DNA of 64,000 nt from Bacteroidota bacterium (GTDB lineage: Bacteria > Bacteroidota > Bacteroidia > Cytophagales > Cyclobacteriaceae). The stretch lies in assembly GCA_018267195.1 (NCBI GenBank), contig JAFDYY010000009.1, positions 1 through 64,000 on the forward strand. The letters are read 5' to 3'. Both the position numbers and the translations under genes were made by a program. The notes beneath the pieces are model-generated. The model was not told where the DNA came from. It worked only from the letters and a program-made list of their open reading frames with translations, and did no database searches. Shown here in pieces: positions 33,421 to 41,891 of the stretch (position 1 is its first letter; each line of letters begins with the position of its first letter).

Positions 33421-34562
33421 CCTACTAACACTTTTACCAGCTTCAAAAGATCTTCTTCTGAGTTATACAGATGAGGGGAAACACGCAGGGCATCGCCCCG
33501 CACCGAAACAGAAATTTTGTTTTTTATCAACCGGGGTCGAATGTCTTGAATGGTTTTGTGCGAAGGCAAACGGATGCCAAACAGATGGTGTCCTCGCTCG
33601 TTTTCATCTTCTATCCAGTAGCCGGCCTCGCGGAGTTTAGCTAAAGGTACCGCAGAAATTTTTTTACAATACGCCTGAATACGTTCCGGCTTCCATTGGT
33701 TAACCTGCTGCAGGGCGGCTGTCATCATGGGTACTAAAATAAAATTGCTGCGCTCGCCTACGTCATACCGAAGTGCCCGGGGCTGGTATTCTTCCTGGTA
33801 GTTAATTAACCGGGAGAAATCTTCGCTGTGCTTTCGGTTAATCCAGTTTTCTTCAATTGGTTTGCCTTCATCAAAATAACTACCATAATAAGCCAGGCCA
33901 ATGCCATACGGCCCCATCAGCCATTTGTACCCGCTACAGACCAAGGCATCCGGTTGAATGGCTTGCAAATCAAACGGCAATGCTCCTACACTTTGGGTTC
34001 CATCTATCACTAAAAGCGAGCCAACCTCGTGTGTACGCTTTCTTATGGCTGCCAAATCAAACTTGGTTCCGTCTGCCCAGTGTACATGGCCCAGTGCAAC
34101 CAGCCGGGTGTTTTTATCAATTGATTCTAAAATCCTTTCATTCCATTTTTTTCCACGGTTTGTTAAAATATGGGGAGGAGCTATGGTTTTAAGGATTGCT
34201 CCTGTTTCTTTTACCAAATTTATCCAGGTATAAACATTACTGGGAAATTGTTCGGCTGCTACAATAATGTTTTCTCCGCGTTGTAGTTTCAGATTGCTGG
34301 CTACGTTGGCCAAGCCATACGAAGCGGCCGCAATAATTGCCACCCGGCTGCTTTCCCCATTAATTAATTTGGCAAACTGCCTGCGCAATTCATTAGTGTC
34401 TTTAAAAAAATCTTCGGGTGAAATGGAGCCGGGATTTCGTTTGGTATAGATGGCTTTTACGCCCGCTTTCTCTACCGATTTTAAAAGTGGCGACATGTAA
34501 GCCCCGTTCAGGTAAGTAGTCTGGGGAGAAAGTGTAAATTTTTTTTGTTGTGAGGCGAGCAT
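33417..34562 (-). CDS. Class V aminotransferase / cysteine desulfurase-like
   Basis: PLP-dependent enzyme of 381 aa. Schiff-base Lys213 is in SGYKWLMGPYG; the cofactor contacts Asp187 and Gln190 are in VIDGTQSVGALPF. It lacks a recognisable active-site cysteine loop of SufS/IscS, and it resembles the isopenicillin-epimerase/kynureninase-like branch whose substrates vary. The substrate is therefore unknown. ATG 34562; upstream, on its own strand, CTTCGCTCC (34588-34580) sits 17 nt before the start, the same 9-mer as before manC. Confidence 0.82.
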   Translation of the reverse strand: MLASQQKKFTLSPQTTYLNGAYMSPLLKSVEKAGVKAIYTKRNPGSISPEDFFKDTNELRRQFAKLINGESSRVAIIAAASYGLANVASNLKLQRGENIIVAAEQFPSNVYTWINLVKETGAILKTIAPPHILTNRGKKWNERILESIDKNTRLVALGHVHWADGTKFDLAAIRKRTHEVGSLLVIDGTQSVGALPFDLQAIQPDALVCSGYKWLMGPYGIGLAYYGSYFDEGKPIEENWINRKHSEDFSRLINYQEEYQPRALRYDVGERSNFILVPMMTAALQQVNQWKPERIQAYCKKISAVPLAKLREAGYWIEDENERGHHLFGIRLPSHKTIQDIRPRLIKNKISVSVRGDALRVSPHLYNSEEDLLKLVKVLVG

Positions 34563-34654
34563 ACAGGCATTTGTTTATAGGAGCGAAGCTTCGTAAATTT
34601 TTTTTAGGAGGAGGTTACAATCTCGTTTGCATGCCTAATTAAGCGAAATAAAGA

Positions 34655-34897
34655 ATGAGTATGAAAGTACCGGCCGAATATTTTAAAGGGATTGAATACG
34701 TTCAAATTTCTTCTTTACCTAAGGAACAAAAACAATTTATCTGCGAATCTATTTCCTACAAATCCATAATCACTATTCTCAAAGAAAAAGAATTGATCAC
34801 TAATTGCCTTCAATACCAGCATTATCTCTCCTGGTATGAAAATGTTTACCGGGGAAAAGTTCAGAAATTGAAAAATCAGGATCTTGCCGCTGCCTGA
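34655..34897 (+). CDS. Small hypothetical protein, 80 aa
   Basis: Not recognised. Charged, lysine-rich and soluble (PAEYFKGIEYVQISSLPKEQ), with two Cys and a C-terminal basic helix (YRGKVQKLKNQDLAAA). ATG 34655 (a second ATG two codons on). It is transcribed alone: divergent from the aminotransferase with 92 nt between, and converging on the nitronate monooxygenase with 4 nt between stops. Codon use fits the genome, so it is probably a real gene. Confidence 0.65.
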   Translation: MSMKVPAEYFKGIEYVQISSLPKEQKQFICESISYKSIITILKEKELITNCLQYQHYLSWYENVYRGKVQKLKNQDLAAA

Positions 34898-34901
34898 TCG
34901 T

Positions 34902-35840
34902 TTAGACCAATATCGATTTTCTTACTAAAAGATATTCGTTCCACATCTCCATTAAAATTTCTGCGGCTGGTTTTATTTCTTTTACAAATGATGCTCCCTG
35001 GCCTATTTCTAATTCGCCTTCGTCCATATCGCCTTCAAAAATTCCTTGCTTCGATCTTCCCCGGCCCAAAATATTTTTTAATTCTTCAGTAGATGCACCC
35101 CGCTGTTCTGCTTCCTGCACCTTCCGGTAAAAATTATTTTTTATCAACCGTACTGGAGTAAGCGATTTAAGAGACAACATGGTTTCACCTTCGGTTAATG
35201 ATACTACCCTGTGTTTAAAATTTTCGTGGGCTGATGATTCCATACTGGCGGCAAAGCGCGTGCCTACCTGCACCCCTTGCGCACCCAATGCTTCGGCTGC
35301 CAGTATCGCACGCCCTGTGGCAATTCCTCCGGCAGCAAGTACCGGTATTTTTACCGCATCGCATACCTGTGGCACCAAACACAGGGTGGTGGTTTCTTCT
35401 CTTCCGTTGTGACCTCCGGCTTCAAAACCCTCTGCCACCACTGCATCAACTCCTGCCGCTTCGCTCTTTTGGGCAAATTTTAAACTCGATACCACATGCA
35501 CAACCGTAACCCCCCGATCCTTCAAAAACCCGGTCCATGTTTTAGGGTTGCCCGCAGAAGTAAACACTATTTTAATTTCTTCGTTGACAATTACCTCCAT
35601 CAGTTTTTCAATTTCCGGATATAAAAGCGGCACGTTTACTCCAAATGGTTTTTTTGTAGCCTCTTTGCATTTTACAATATGCTCTCGCAACACATTAGGG
35701 TGCATAGACCCAGAGCCGATCAGCCCCAACCCACCAGCCTGACTGATTGCTGAGGCCAACCGCCAGCCGCTACACCAAACCATGCCGGCCTGTATTATGG
35801 GGTATTGAATCTTAAATAGTTTTTGTGCTGTAAATGCCAT
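34902..35840 (-). CDS. Nitronate monooxygenase / FabK-like flavoprotein
   Basis: FMN-dependent TIM-barrel enzyme of 312 aa. It starts QYPIIQAGMVWCSG and carries GGLGLIGSGSM, the EGFEAGGHNG loop with the active-site His, LAAGGIATGRA and GVQVGTRF, all typical of the 2-nitropropane dioxygenase family. These enzymes oxidise nitronates; close relatives (FabK) reduce enoyl-ACP. The sequence alone does not settle which. Single-gene transcript; ATG 35840 faces the AT-rich gap before the TlpA operon. Confidence 0.85.
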   Translation of the reverse strand: MAFTAQKLFKIQYPIIQAGMVWCSGWRLASAISQAGGLGLIGSGSMHPNVLREHIVKCKEATKKPFGVNVPLLYPEIEKLMEVIVNEEIKIVFTSAGNPKTWTGFLKDRGVTVVHVVSSLKFAQKSEAAGVDAVVAEGFEAGGHNGREETTTLCLVPQVCDAVKIPVLAAGGIATGRAILAAEALGAQGVQVGTRFAASMESSAHENFKHRVVSLTEGETMLSLKSLTPVRLIKNNFYRKVQEAEQRGASTEELKNILGRGRSKQGIFEGDMDEGELEIGQGASFVKEIKPAAEILMEMWNEYLLVRKSILV

Positions 35841-36139
35841 GCCTAAATGTATAACAAAACGAGGTTTATGCGCTTCGCTTTCAGGCCATTATAAAAATTC
35901 GTTTTATTTGTGCCTAAACCTCAGGCTAAGAGTTATCCACAAACTAAGAATTGAAAAATATACATCTAAGTCATTGTTAATCAACAAATTAAATATTAAA
36001 AATAGCTTAATGTTGACAAATGGCTGTTTTTGTGGAAATCTTGCAGCAGAAAATGTAATTGGTTGAATTTTACCATTTTAAATATTTTATCTCGTCAATC
36101 TTACATATTAGTTTTGGGTCTGAATCTATCCTTATTCTC
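35841..36139. other. AT-rich 299-nt gap with one consensus DnaA box
   Basis: No gene is convincing. TTATCCACA at 35933-35941 matches the DnaA box consensus exactly; TGTGGAAAT at 36031-36039 is a 7/9 match in the opposite orientation. Between them is an AT-rich run with the inverted repeat TTGTT-AATC-AACAA (35974-35987). A single perfect box is expected by chance in a window this size on the order of one in two, so this is only suggestive. Confidence 0.35.
36109..36116 (+). promoter_or_regulatory. Candidate -7 element for the TlpA operon
   Basis: TAGTTTTG, an exact match to TAnnTTTG, 23 nt before the TlpA start at 36140. The -33 region (around 36087) is T-rich but lacks TTG. The position supports ATG 36140 as the real start rather than the longer open frame beginning at 36059. 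Confidence 0.4.
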
Positions 36140-36604
36140 ATGAAAAATCTTTTGCTCTTCTTATGCTTTACCGGATTCTTTTCTGCTTCCTCTCAGGAGG
36201 TAATCAGGCTTAAAGAACTTCAGCAGAGAATGGCCTCGCCTCAACAAACGCTGGTAATAAATTTTTGGGCAACCTGGTGCGGCCCCTGCCTAAAGGAAAT
36301 ACCCTATTTTGAAACCCTGTCGGCAAAAAACAAAAATGTAAAAGTGCTGCTGGTCAGTATGGATTATGATTTAGATCCTAATCCGGAAAAAGTAAAAAAA
36401 TTTGTGGCCCGGAAAAAAATTCATTCTCCGGTATTGATTTTAGCAGAAGATAACCCCAGCTCGTGGATTGATAAAATTGATAAAGACTGGACCGGGGCAT
36501 TGCCCGCCACGCTTCTTATCAATCCTAACGGAAAAAGAAAATTGGTTCAGGGCGAATTGCATGAAGGCGATTTGGAAAAACTCGTTAACGAAATAAACCA
36601 ATGA
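36140..36604 (+). CDS. TlpA-like thioredoxin-fold protein
   Basis: Exported thiol-disulfide oxidoreductase of 154 aa. Signal peptide at 1-18 (LLLFLCFTGFFSASS). The active site is Cys47-Gly-Pro-Cys50 in NFWATWCGPC, and the cis-Pro loop is in ALPATLLINPNGKRK. It likely keeps periplasmic thiols reduced, drawing electrons from a DsbD such as the one at 54462. First gene of a three-gene operon; its stop overlaps the cyclophilin start (ATGA). Confidence 0.88.
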   Translation: MKNLLLFLCFTGFFSASSQEVIRLKELQQRMASPQQTLVINFWATWCGPCLKEIPYFETLSAKNKNVKVLLVSMDYDLDPNPEKVKKFVARKKIHSPVLILAEDNPSSWIDKIDKDWTGALPATLLINPNGKRKLVQGELHEGDLEKLVNEINQ

Positions 36605-37287
36605 GCTGCTTTAAAAATAGTTTTATTATCGGTTTCGCTTTATTGAGCCTGGCGCAGTGTGGCAAGAAAGAATCGGTGTTGGTTACCAATGAAAACAAAC
36701 GACAGGTATTATCTGAATATGGAAAGCAGAACCCGGAAAAGGGAGTCATAATAGAAACCGGAATGGGAACCATCAAAATCCGGCTATACGATGAAACCCC
36801 GCTGCACCGTGCCAACTTTATAAAATTAATTAAAGATGGTTATTACGATAAAAATGCCGAGTTCTACCGTGTGGTAGAAAATTTTGTTGTGCAAGGAGGG
36901 GTTCCTTTAAAGAAACTGGATTATACTATACCGGCAGAGCTTAACCCAACCCTTTTTCACAAAAGAGGAGCTTTAGCCATGGCCCGCCTCGATGAAAATA
37001 ATCCCGGTAAGGAATCTTCCTCTACTGAATTTTATTTTGTGCATGGCAGCAAGTATGCCGACTGGGAGTTTGCCGATGAGGAAAAAGAATTAGGGCTTCA
37101 CTTGCCGGCCAATCAAAAAAATATATATACAACCTTGGGTGGTGAAATGTCGTTGGATGGTAAGTACACCGTCTTTGGAGAAATTGTGGAGGGGCTTGAG
37201 GTGATCGACAAAATAGCTTCTGTGAAAGTGTACGCAGAAAAACCTTACCAAAAAGTATCTTTTAAAATCCGAGTAGAAAATAATTAA
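36601..37287 (+). CDS. Exported cyclophilin-type peptidyl-prolyl isomerase
   Basis: 228 aa. The N-terminus looks like a lipoprotein or secretory signal (FIIGFALLSLAQC), though Gln before the Cys is not standard for a lipobox. The cyclophilin domain spans about 48-225 with YDETPLHRANFIKL, FYRVVENFVVQGG, GALAMARLDENNPGKESSSTEFYFV and YTVFGEIVEGLEVIDKI. An insert at about 150-175 is longer than in the minimal fold. It catalyses proline isomerisation during folding outside the cytoplasm. Coupled to TlpA by a 4-nt overlap; the redoxin follows after 11 nt. Confidence 0.88.
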   Translation: MSCFKNSFIIGFALLSLAQCGKKESVLVTNENKRQVLSEYGKQNPEKGVIIETGMGTIKIRLYDETPLHRANFIKLIKDGYYDKNAEFYRVVENFVVQGGVPLKKLDYTIPAELNPTLFHKRGALAMARLDENNPGKESSSTEFYFVHGSKYADWEFADEEKELGLHLPANQKNIYTTLGGEMSLDGKYTVFGEIVEGLEVIDKIASVKVYAEKPYQKVSFKIRVENN

Positions 37288-37298
37288 ACCAAAACTAT

Positions 37299-37904
37299 AT
37301 GAAGCCGTTGATTGTATTGTTGATTGTTAGCCTGATGGGGTTTTCTTTCACCGAAAAAAAAGGGTATGAAGTGGGCGATACCGCTACCGATTTCAAATTA
37401 AAAAATACCGATGGGAAAATGGTGTCGCTGGCCGATTACCAAACTGCCAAAGGATTTATCATCATCTTCGATTGCAACACCTGCCCGGTTTCTAAAGCTT
37501 ACAATTCCCGCATTATCGAGCTGAGCAAAAAATACACTCCTTTAAATTTTCCGGTTATTCTCATTAACCCTAATTCTCCTGAACTGGCCGAAGGAGAGTC
37601 TTTTGATGCCATGGTGAAGCACGCCAAAGAAAAGAAATATGATTTTCCTTACTTGTATGATGAAACCCAGGAAACCGTGCGCCAATTCGGAGCCACCAAT
37701 ACCCCGCATGTTTTTGTGTTAAACAAAACATCAAACGGAATGAAAGTAGCCTATATTGGCGCGATAGACGATAATACCCGCAATGCCGCGAAAGCAAAAA
37801 ATCATTTTGTGGAAGATGCCGTAAACAGTTTGCTGGCCGGAAAAGAAATAACAATTACCCGAACCAAGGCAGTAGGGTGCTCAGTAAAAATTAAAAACGT
37901 ATAG
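37299..37904 (+). CDS. Exported redoxin (AhpC/TSA-type thioredoxin fold)
   Basis: 201 aa with a signal peptide (1-18). The domain begins GYEVGDTATDFKLKNTDG, as in AhpC/TSA proteins, with the redox motif CNTC in FDCNTCPVSKAY (about 62-65) and the cis-Pro region NTPHVFVLN. The C-terminus has an additional Cys (VGCSVKI). It probably acts in periplasmic peroxide reduction or thiol exchange with the TlpA protein two genes upstream. Last gene of the operon; a strong terminator follows inside the convergent gene. Confidence 0.85.
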   Translation: MKPLIVLLIVSLMGFSFTEKKGYEVGDTATDFKLKNTDGKMVSLADYQTAKGFIIIFDCNTCPVSKAYNSRIIELSKKYTPLNFPVILINPNSPELAEGESFDAMVKHAKEKKYDFPYLYDETQETVRQFGATNTPHVFVLNKTSNGMKVAYIGAIDDNTRNAAKAKNHFVEDAVNSLLAGKEITITRTKAVGCSVKIKNV

Positions 37905-37908
37905 CATA

Positions 37909-38874
37909 CTACTTCTGCCGATCGATCAAATTTTGGGTGAACCTGCGCAGCGGGTTCACCCTTTTTTTTTCGGATAGCCCCTCTAATTGTTCAAAGGCTC
38001 GGTTAAAATAGTCGTTCATTATTTTTTCCGTTATCGGCCTGACTTGAAATTTTTCGTAATACTCTTTAATAACACTAATTTTTTTTAGTGGGTTGTATCT
38101 TTCGGTTTTCATCCATTTTAAAAAACTTTTTCGTTGGTAGTTTGTTACCTGCTCAAGTGTTTTAATGGTTAGCATGGTCTTTTTGTTGGCCACAATATCT
38201 CCTCCGGTTTGTTTACCGAATTTTTCAGGGTCGCCATAAACATCGAGCAGATCGTCCTTCAACTGAAATCCGATCCCCACATAAGTACCAAAGTTGCGCA
38301 GTCGTTGCCGGTCTTCTTCGGGGGCATCTGCTAAAAGAGCTCCCAACTCTAAGCTAAACCCAAGCAGTACGGCTGTTTTCAAACGGATCATTTCAATGTA
38401 CTCCTGTTCGGTTACATCCCAACGATCTTCAAATTCCATATCGTATTGCTGGCCTTCGCAAACCTCAGCCGCGCACTGGCTGAATGCCTTTAGCACCGAT
38501 AGCATTTTATTTTCGGGCAAGCCAAGAAATAGTTCATATACCTTTACCAACATTACATCGCCCGCTAAAATAGCTGTACTAGTGTTCCACTTTTCATGCA
38601 CCGTAGCATGCCCCCTGCGCACAGCAGCTTGATCCATGATGTCATCGTGCATGAGTGTGAAATTGTGAAACATTTCTACGGCTACGGCATACGGTACGAT
38701 TTCGGTTGCCTCTTTTTTGTAAAGCGAATAAGACAGCAAAGTGAGTAGCGGCCTTAACCGCTTGCCTCCAATACCCATAATGTAGCGTATGGGTTCGTAT
38801 AACGATTGTGGGTTACTTCCAAATTTTTGTTTTCTGATCTCTTTTTCAATCAGCCTTAGGTATTTTTTTACCAT
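37909..38874 (-). CDS. Polyprenyl (isoprenoid) diphosphate synthase
   Basis: Condenses isopentenyl diphosphate onto allylic diphosphates, giving precursors for quinones or undecaprenyl-type carriers. First Asp-rich motif DDIMD at 77-81, second DDLLD at 207-211, with GGKRLRP (37-43) and GDVMLVK. 321 aa; product length cannot be read reliably. The start overlaps the RNase R stop by 7 nt, so they are co-transcribed. Its 3' end doubles as the terminator of the opposite operon. Confidence 0.92.
   Translation of the reverse strand: MVKKYLRLIEKEIRKQKFGSNPQSLYEPIRYIMGIGGKRLRPLLTLLSYSLYKKEATEIVPYAVAVEMFHNFTLMHDDIMDQAAVRRGHATVHEKWNTSTAILAGDVMLVKVYELFLGLPENKMLSVLKAFSQCAAEVCEGQQYDMEFEDRWDVTEQEYIEMIRLKTAVLLGFSLELGALLADAPEEDRQRLRNFGTYVGIGFQLKDDLLDVYGDPEKFGKQTGGDIVANKKTMLTIKTLEQVTNYQRKSFLKWMKTERYNPLKKISVIKEYYEKFQVRPITEKIMNDYFNRAFEQLEGLSEKKRVNPLRRFTQNLIDRQK
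37935..37970 (+). terminator. Rho-independent terminator of the TlpA operon
   Basis: A perfect 9-bp stem, GGGTGAACC (37935-37943) with GGTTCACCC (37953-37961), a 9-nt loop and then nine T (37962-37970). It reads on the plus strand, 30 nt after the redoxin stop. It lies wholly inside the last codons of the convergent polyprenyl synthase gene, where it encodes KKRVNPLRRFT. Confidence 0.85.
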
Positions 38875-41030
38875 TCTTTTGTTTCTTCAAAAGTCAAATC
38901 AATGGTTCGCCTGTCAATGTCTGTTTTTTTTATGTGCACGCTGGTCTTATCTCCCAACCGGTATATTTTATTTCTTCTTCTTCCAATAACCCGATAGTTT
39001 CGCTCATCGTATTCGTAATAGTCGTCTTTCATATCGGCCAGGCGCACCATGCCTTCGCATTTTGTTTCTACTATTTCTACAAAAATTCCGAAGTCGGTTA
39101 CTCCGGTAATGATTCCTTCGTACATTTTATCTTCGGCCAAACTCATAAATTCTACCTGCTTATATTTTATACTGGCTCGTTCGGCATCGGCCGCTCTTTT
39201 CTCTCGCTCGCTGCTGTGCAAGCAACGCTGTTCGTATTCTTCTTTGTTTACCGATTTGCCTCCCTCCAAATAGTGTTGTAATAGCCGGTGTACCATCATA
39301 TCGGGATACCTTCGGATCGGGGAAGTAAAATGGGCATAATGGGGGAAAGCCAATCCAAAATGACCTTTTGGTTCAGTGGTATATTTGGCTTTGGCCATGG
39401 CGCGTACAGCAAGCGACTGCAATACGTTCTGCTCGGGCTTACCTTCAATTTCATCCATCAGTTTATTGAGTGAGCGTGAAATTCCCTGATCGTCAGGGTT
39501 TATTTTATGACCAAATTGTTTAGCAAAAAGCGAAAAGTCGCGCACTTTATCGGGGTCGGGCGAATCGTGTACGCGATACACAAATGTGTTTTTACCTTCG
39601 CTCTTTTTCATTTTAAAAATACAAGTGGCCACCGCCTTATTGGCCAGAAGCATAAACTCTTCAATCAACTTGTGAGCCTCTTTTCTGATTTTAGGCACTA
39701 CGGCCAAGGGTTTTCCTTTGGCATCGAGTTTAAATTTTACTTCGGCTGTTTCAAAATTTACTGCCCCATTATCAAAACGTATTTTGCGTAATTTAATGGC
39801 CAACTCATTTAGAAATTTTAATTCACCGGCAAAAGCTCCGGTTCCTTTTTCAATTCCTTCTTGTGCTTGTTCGTAGGTAAAGCGGTGATCGGAATGAATG
39901 ACGGTGCGGCCAAACCACTCGTGGTGTATTTTAGCTTGATCATCCATTTCAAAAACGGCAGCAAAGGTGAGTTTATCTTCGTGCGGGCGAAGTGAGCAAA
40001 GCGCATTGCTTAGTTTTTCGGGGAGCATGGGCACGGTTCGATCAACCAAATATACCGAGGTGGCGCGGTCGTAGGCATCGGCATCAAGTGTGGTGCCTGA
40101 TTTAACATAGTGGGTTACATCGGCAATGTGTACGCCTATTTCGTACCGGCCGTTATCTAATTTTTTAAATGAGATGGCATCATCAAAATCTTTGGCATCT
40201 TCCGGGTCTATGGTGAAGGTTAAGGTGGGGCGAAAATCTTTGCGTTTTTTAATTTCTCCTTCCGGAATGGTTTCACTGATTTTTTCAGATTCTTTCAATA
40301 CGTTTTCGGGGAAACGAAAAGGCAGATCAAATTCGGCCATAATGGAATGGATCTCGGCTTCGTTTTCGCCTGTCTTGCCAAGTATCTCTATGATCTTCGC
40401 CTCGGGATTTTTGTCGCCCTCCGGCCAACGTGTTACTTCAAACAACACTTTGTCGTTGTTTTTTGCCCCGTTAATGTTTTCAGGGTACACAAAAAAATCC
40501 GTGTATATTTTTTTGAAATCGGGAATGATAAAGGCATAATTTTTAGAAAGTTCTACTTTCCCTACAAACCGGTTGCGTCCGCGTTTTACAATTTGAGTAA
40601 CCCTTCCTTCGGTATGTTCGCCCGATTTCCCGGGCAGGATTTCTATTTCTACCGTATCACTATGAATGGCTCCCCGCAGATCGCGGGTGGCAATGTAAAT
40701 ATCATTTTGTCCTTCTTTGTCGGTAGCCACGTAAGCAAAGCGCGGGTTAACGTGATCGACAATACCGGTAGCCGGCTCATACTTTTGCTGAGTGGCAAAA
40801 GCTCCGTTCGAGAATTGTCTGATTTTGCCCAAATCGAGTAGTTGATCGAGCGTGTCGGTCAGCTCATCATGGGCCAGTCTGTTTTTGGCGTTTACCTTTC
40901 GTGCAATTTGTTTAAAGTCGAAAGCTTTGCCGGGGTTTTCGGCAAATAGTTTAATGGTTGCTTGGTAGATTGAACTTTTCCGTTCTTTATCTTTCTGGGC
41001 TTTTTTTTCTTTAAATTTTTTCTTTGACAT
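38868..41030 (-). CDS. rnr: Ribonuclease R
   Basis: Processive 3'-5' exoribonuclease, 720 aa. Order: basic N-terminus, winged-helix RNB_N region (about 17-75), cold-shock domains (about 80-240), catalytic RNB domain from about 265 with the Asp cluster in TIDPEDAKDFDDAIS, then TSPIRRYPDMMVHRLLQHYL, and an S1 domain at about 640-715 (YEGIITGVTDFGIFVEIVE). It degrades structured RNA and helps RNA quality control. First of a pair with polyprenyl synthase. A weak -7-like element (TACCTTTA) lies at 41076-41069. Confidence 0.95.
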   Translation of the reverse strand: MSKKKFKEKKAQKDKERKSSIYQATIKLFAENPGKAFDFKQIARKVNAKNRLAHDELTDTLDQLLDLGKIRQFSNGAFATQQKYEPATGIVDHVNPRFAYVATDKEGQNDIYIATRDLRGAIHSDTVEIEILPGKSGEHTEGRVTQIVKRGRNRFVGKVELSKNYAFIIPDFKKIYTDFFVYPENINGAKNNDKVLFEVTRWPEGDKNPEAKIIEILGKTGENEAEIHSIMAEFDLPFRFPENVLKESEKISETIPEGEIKKRKDFRPTLTFTIDPEDAKDFDDAISFKKLDNGRYEIGVHIADVTHYVKSGTTLDADAYDRATSVYLVDRTVPMLPEKLSNALCSLRPHEDKLTFAAVFEMDDQAKIHHEWFGRTVIHSDHRFTYEQAQEGIEKGTGAFAGELKFLNELAIKLRKIRFDNGAVNFETAEVKFKLDAKGKPLAVVPKIRKEAHKLIEEFMLLANKAVATCIFKMKKSEGKNTFVYRVHDSPDPDKVRDFSLFAKQFGHKINPDDQGISRSLNKLMDEIEGKPEQNVLQSLAVRAMAKAKYTTEPKGHFGLAFPHYAHFTSPIRRYPDMMVHRLLQHYLEGGKSVNKEEYEQRCLHSSEREKRAADAERASIKYKQVEFMSLAEDKMYEGIITGVTDFGIFVEIVETKCEGMVRLADMKDDYYEYDERNYRVIGRRRNKIYRLGDKTSVHIKKTDIDRRTIDLTFEETKEW

Positions 41031-41111
41031 TCTCTGCGGGTATCTTATGCTGCTTTGGCAGAAAGAGATAAAGGTAACTAAAATTTAAAATGACTTCGTT
41101 GTGGTTTGTTT

Positions 41112-41834
41112 TTAGGAGGCGGGATAACTAATGTTTTTTTCCTCTATCAGTGGCAGGCCCTTCATTCGTAAATAGAGTTGGGCTATGGCCACCACATCGG
41201 CTATGCAGTATTCTGTAATCTTAGGCAAGTTTTTTTCTTGGTAATAGGTTTCATTCACTTTTGAGCCATCCATGGTTCCTTTGCTGCTCGGAATATCAAA
41301 CAACGTAAGCAGCAGATCGAGTGAAGTGTAGTGTTTGTAGTCGCCAAATTTCCACATCTCCAGCGTGTCGAGGTGGGGCACTTTCCATTTTTCCAGACCG
41401 GCTATATTTAGCAGGGGCGGAAGAGAAATTCCGTTTACCAACATTCTGCGGCAGAGGTAGGGGAAATCAAATTCTTTTCCATTGTGGGCACATAGTTTTG
41501 TTTTAACCGGGTCGGCTTTATCAACCCATGCCTTAAAATCGGTTAACAATTTTTTTTCATCGTGATCTGAAAAAGATTTTGTTTTCAGGGTAAGCTCTTC
41601 TTTTTCATTGGCTGCAAATTTAGCTACGGCAATCACAATCACTTTTCCAAATTCAGCATAAATGCCGGCCCGCTCAGAAAATAAATCTTCGTCTGTCTGT
41701 TCTTCCTGTCGTTTTAGGAAACCGGCTTTATGTTTCCAGTGCGCTTTAATCCGTTCGCTCAGTTGGTTATACTGCTCCACCATGCCAACGGTTTCAATAT
41801 CCAAAAATAGAATGTCGCGTAGATCGGGGGTCAT
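41112..41834 (-). CDS. Predicted 3'-5' exonuclease (PolB-type exonuclease domain)
   Basis: 240 aa, a stand-alone DnaQ-like exonuclease related to the proofreading domain of family B polymerases. Exo I DIET in ILFLDIETVG (about 10-18), Exo II AHNGKEFDFPYL (about 118-129), Exo III EYCIADVVAIAQLY (about 208-221, Y-x3-D form). All four acidic residues appear intact. Substrate and pathway unknown; 57 nt downstream of hutF. Confidence 0.85.
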   Translation of the reverse strand: MTPDLRDILFLDIETVGMVEQYNQLSERIKAHWKHKAGFLKRQEEQTDEDLFSERAGIYAEFGKVIVIAVAKFAANEKEELTLKTKSFSDHDEKKLLTDFKAWVDKADPVKTKLCAHNGKEFDFPYLCRRMLVNGISLPPLLNIAGLEKWKVPHLDTLEMWKFGDYKHYTSLDLLLTLFDIPSSKGTMDGSKVNETYYQEKNLPKITEYCIADVVAIAQLYLRMKGLPLIEEKNISYPAS

Positions 41835-41891
41835 GCAGTAGGTGGTTAAAACCCGAATGTAAAAAATAGAAGTGACTTTTGTAGAAATCCG

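Noticed and set aside
35839..36066. A 75-codon frame covering the DnaA-box gap
   Set aside because: Atypical composition, starts inside the divergent gene's start codon region and has no family; the AT-rich gap explains the frame.
35841..36139. Chromosomal replication origin
   Set aside because: One perfect DnaA box is close to chance expectation for the window, genes on both sides do not show a strand switch, and no origin-associated gene is present. Kept only as a low-interest finding.
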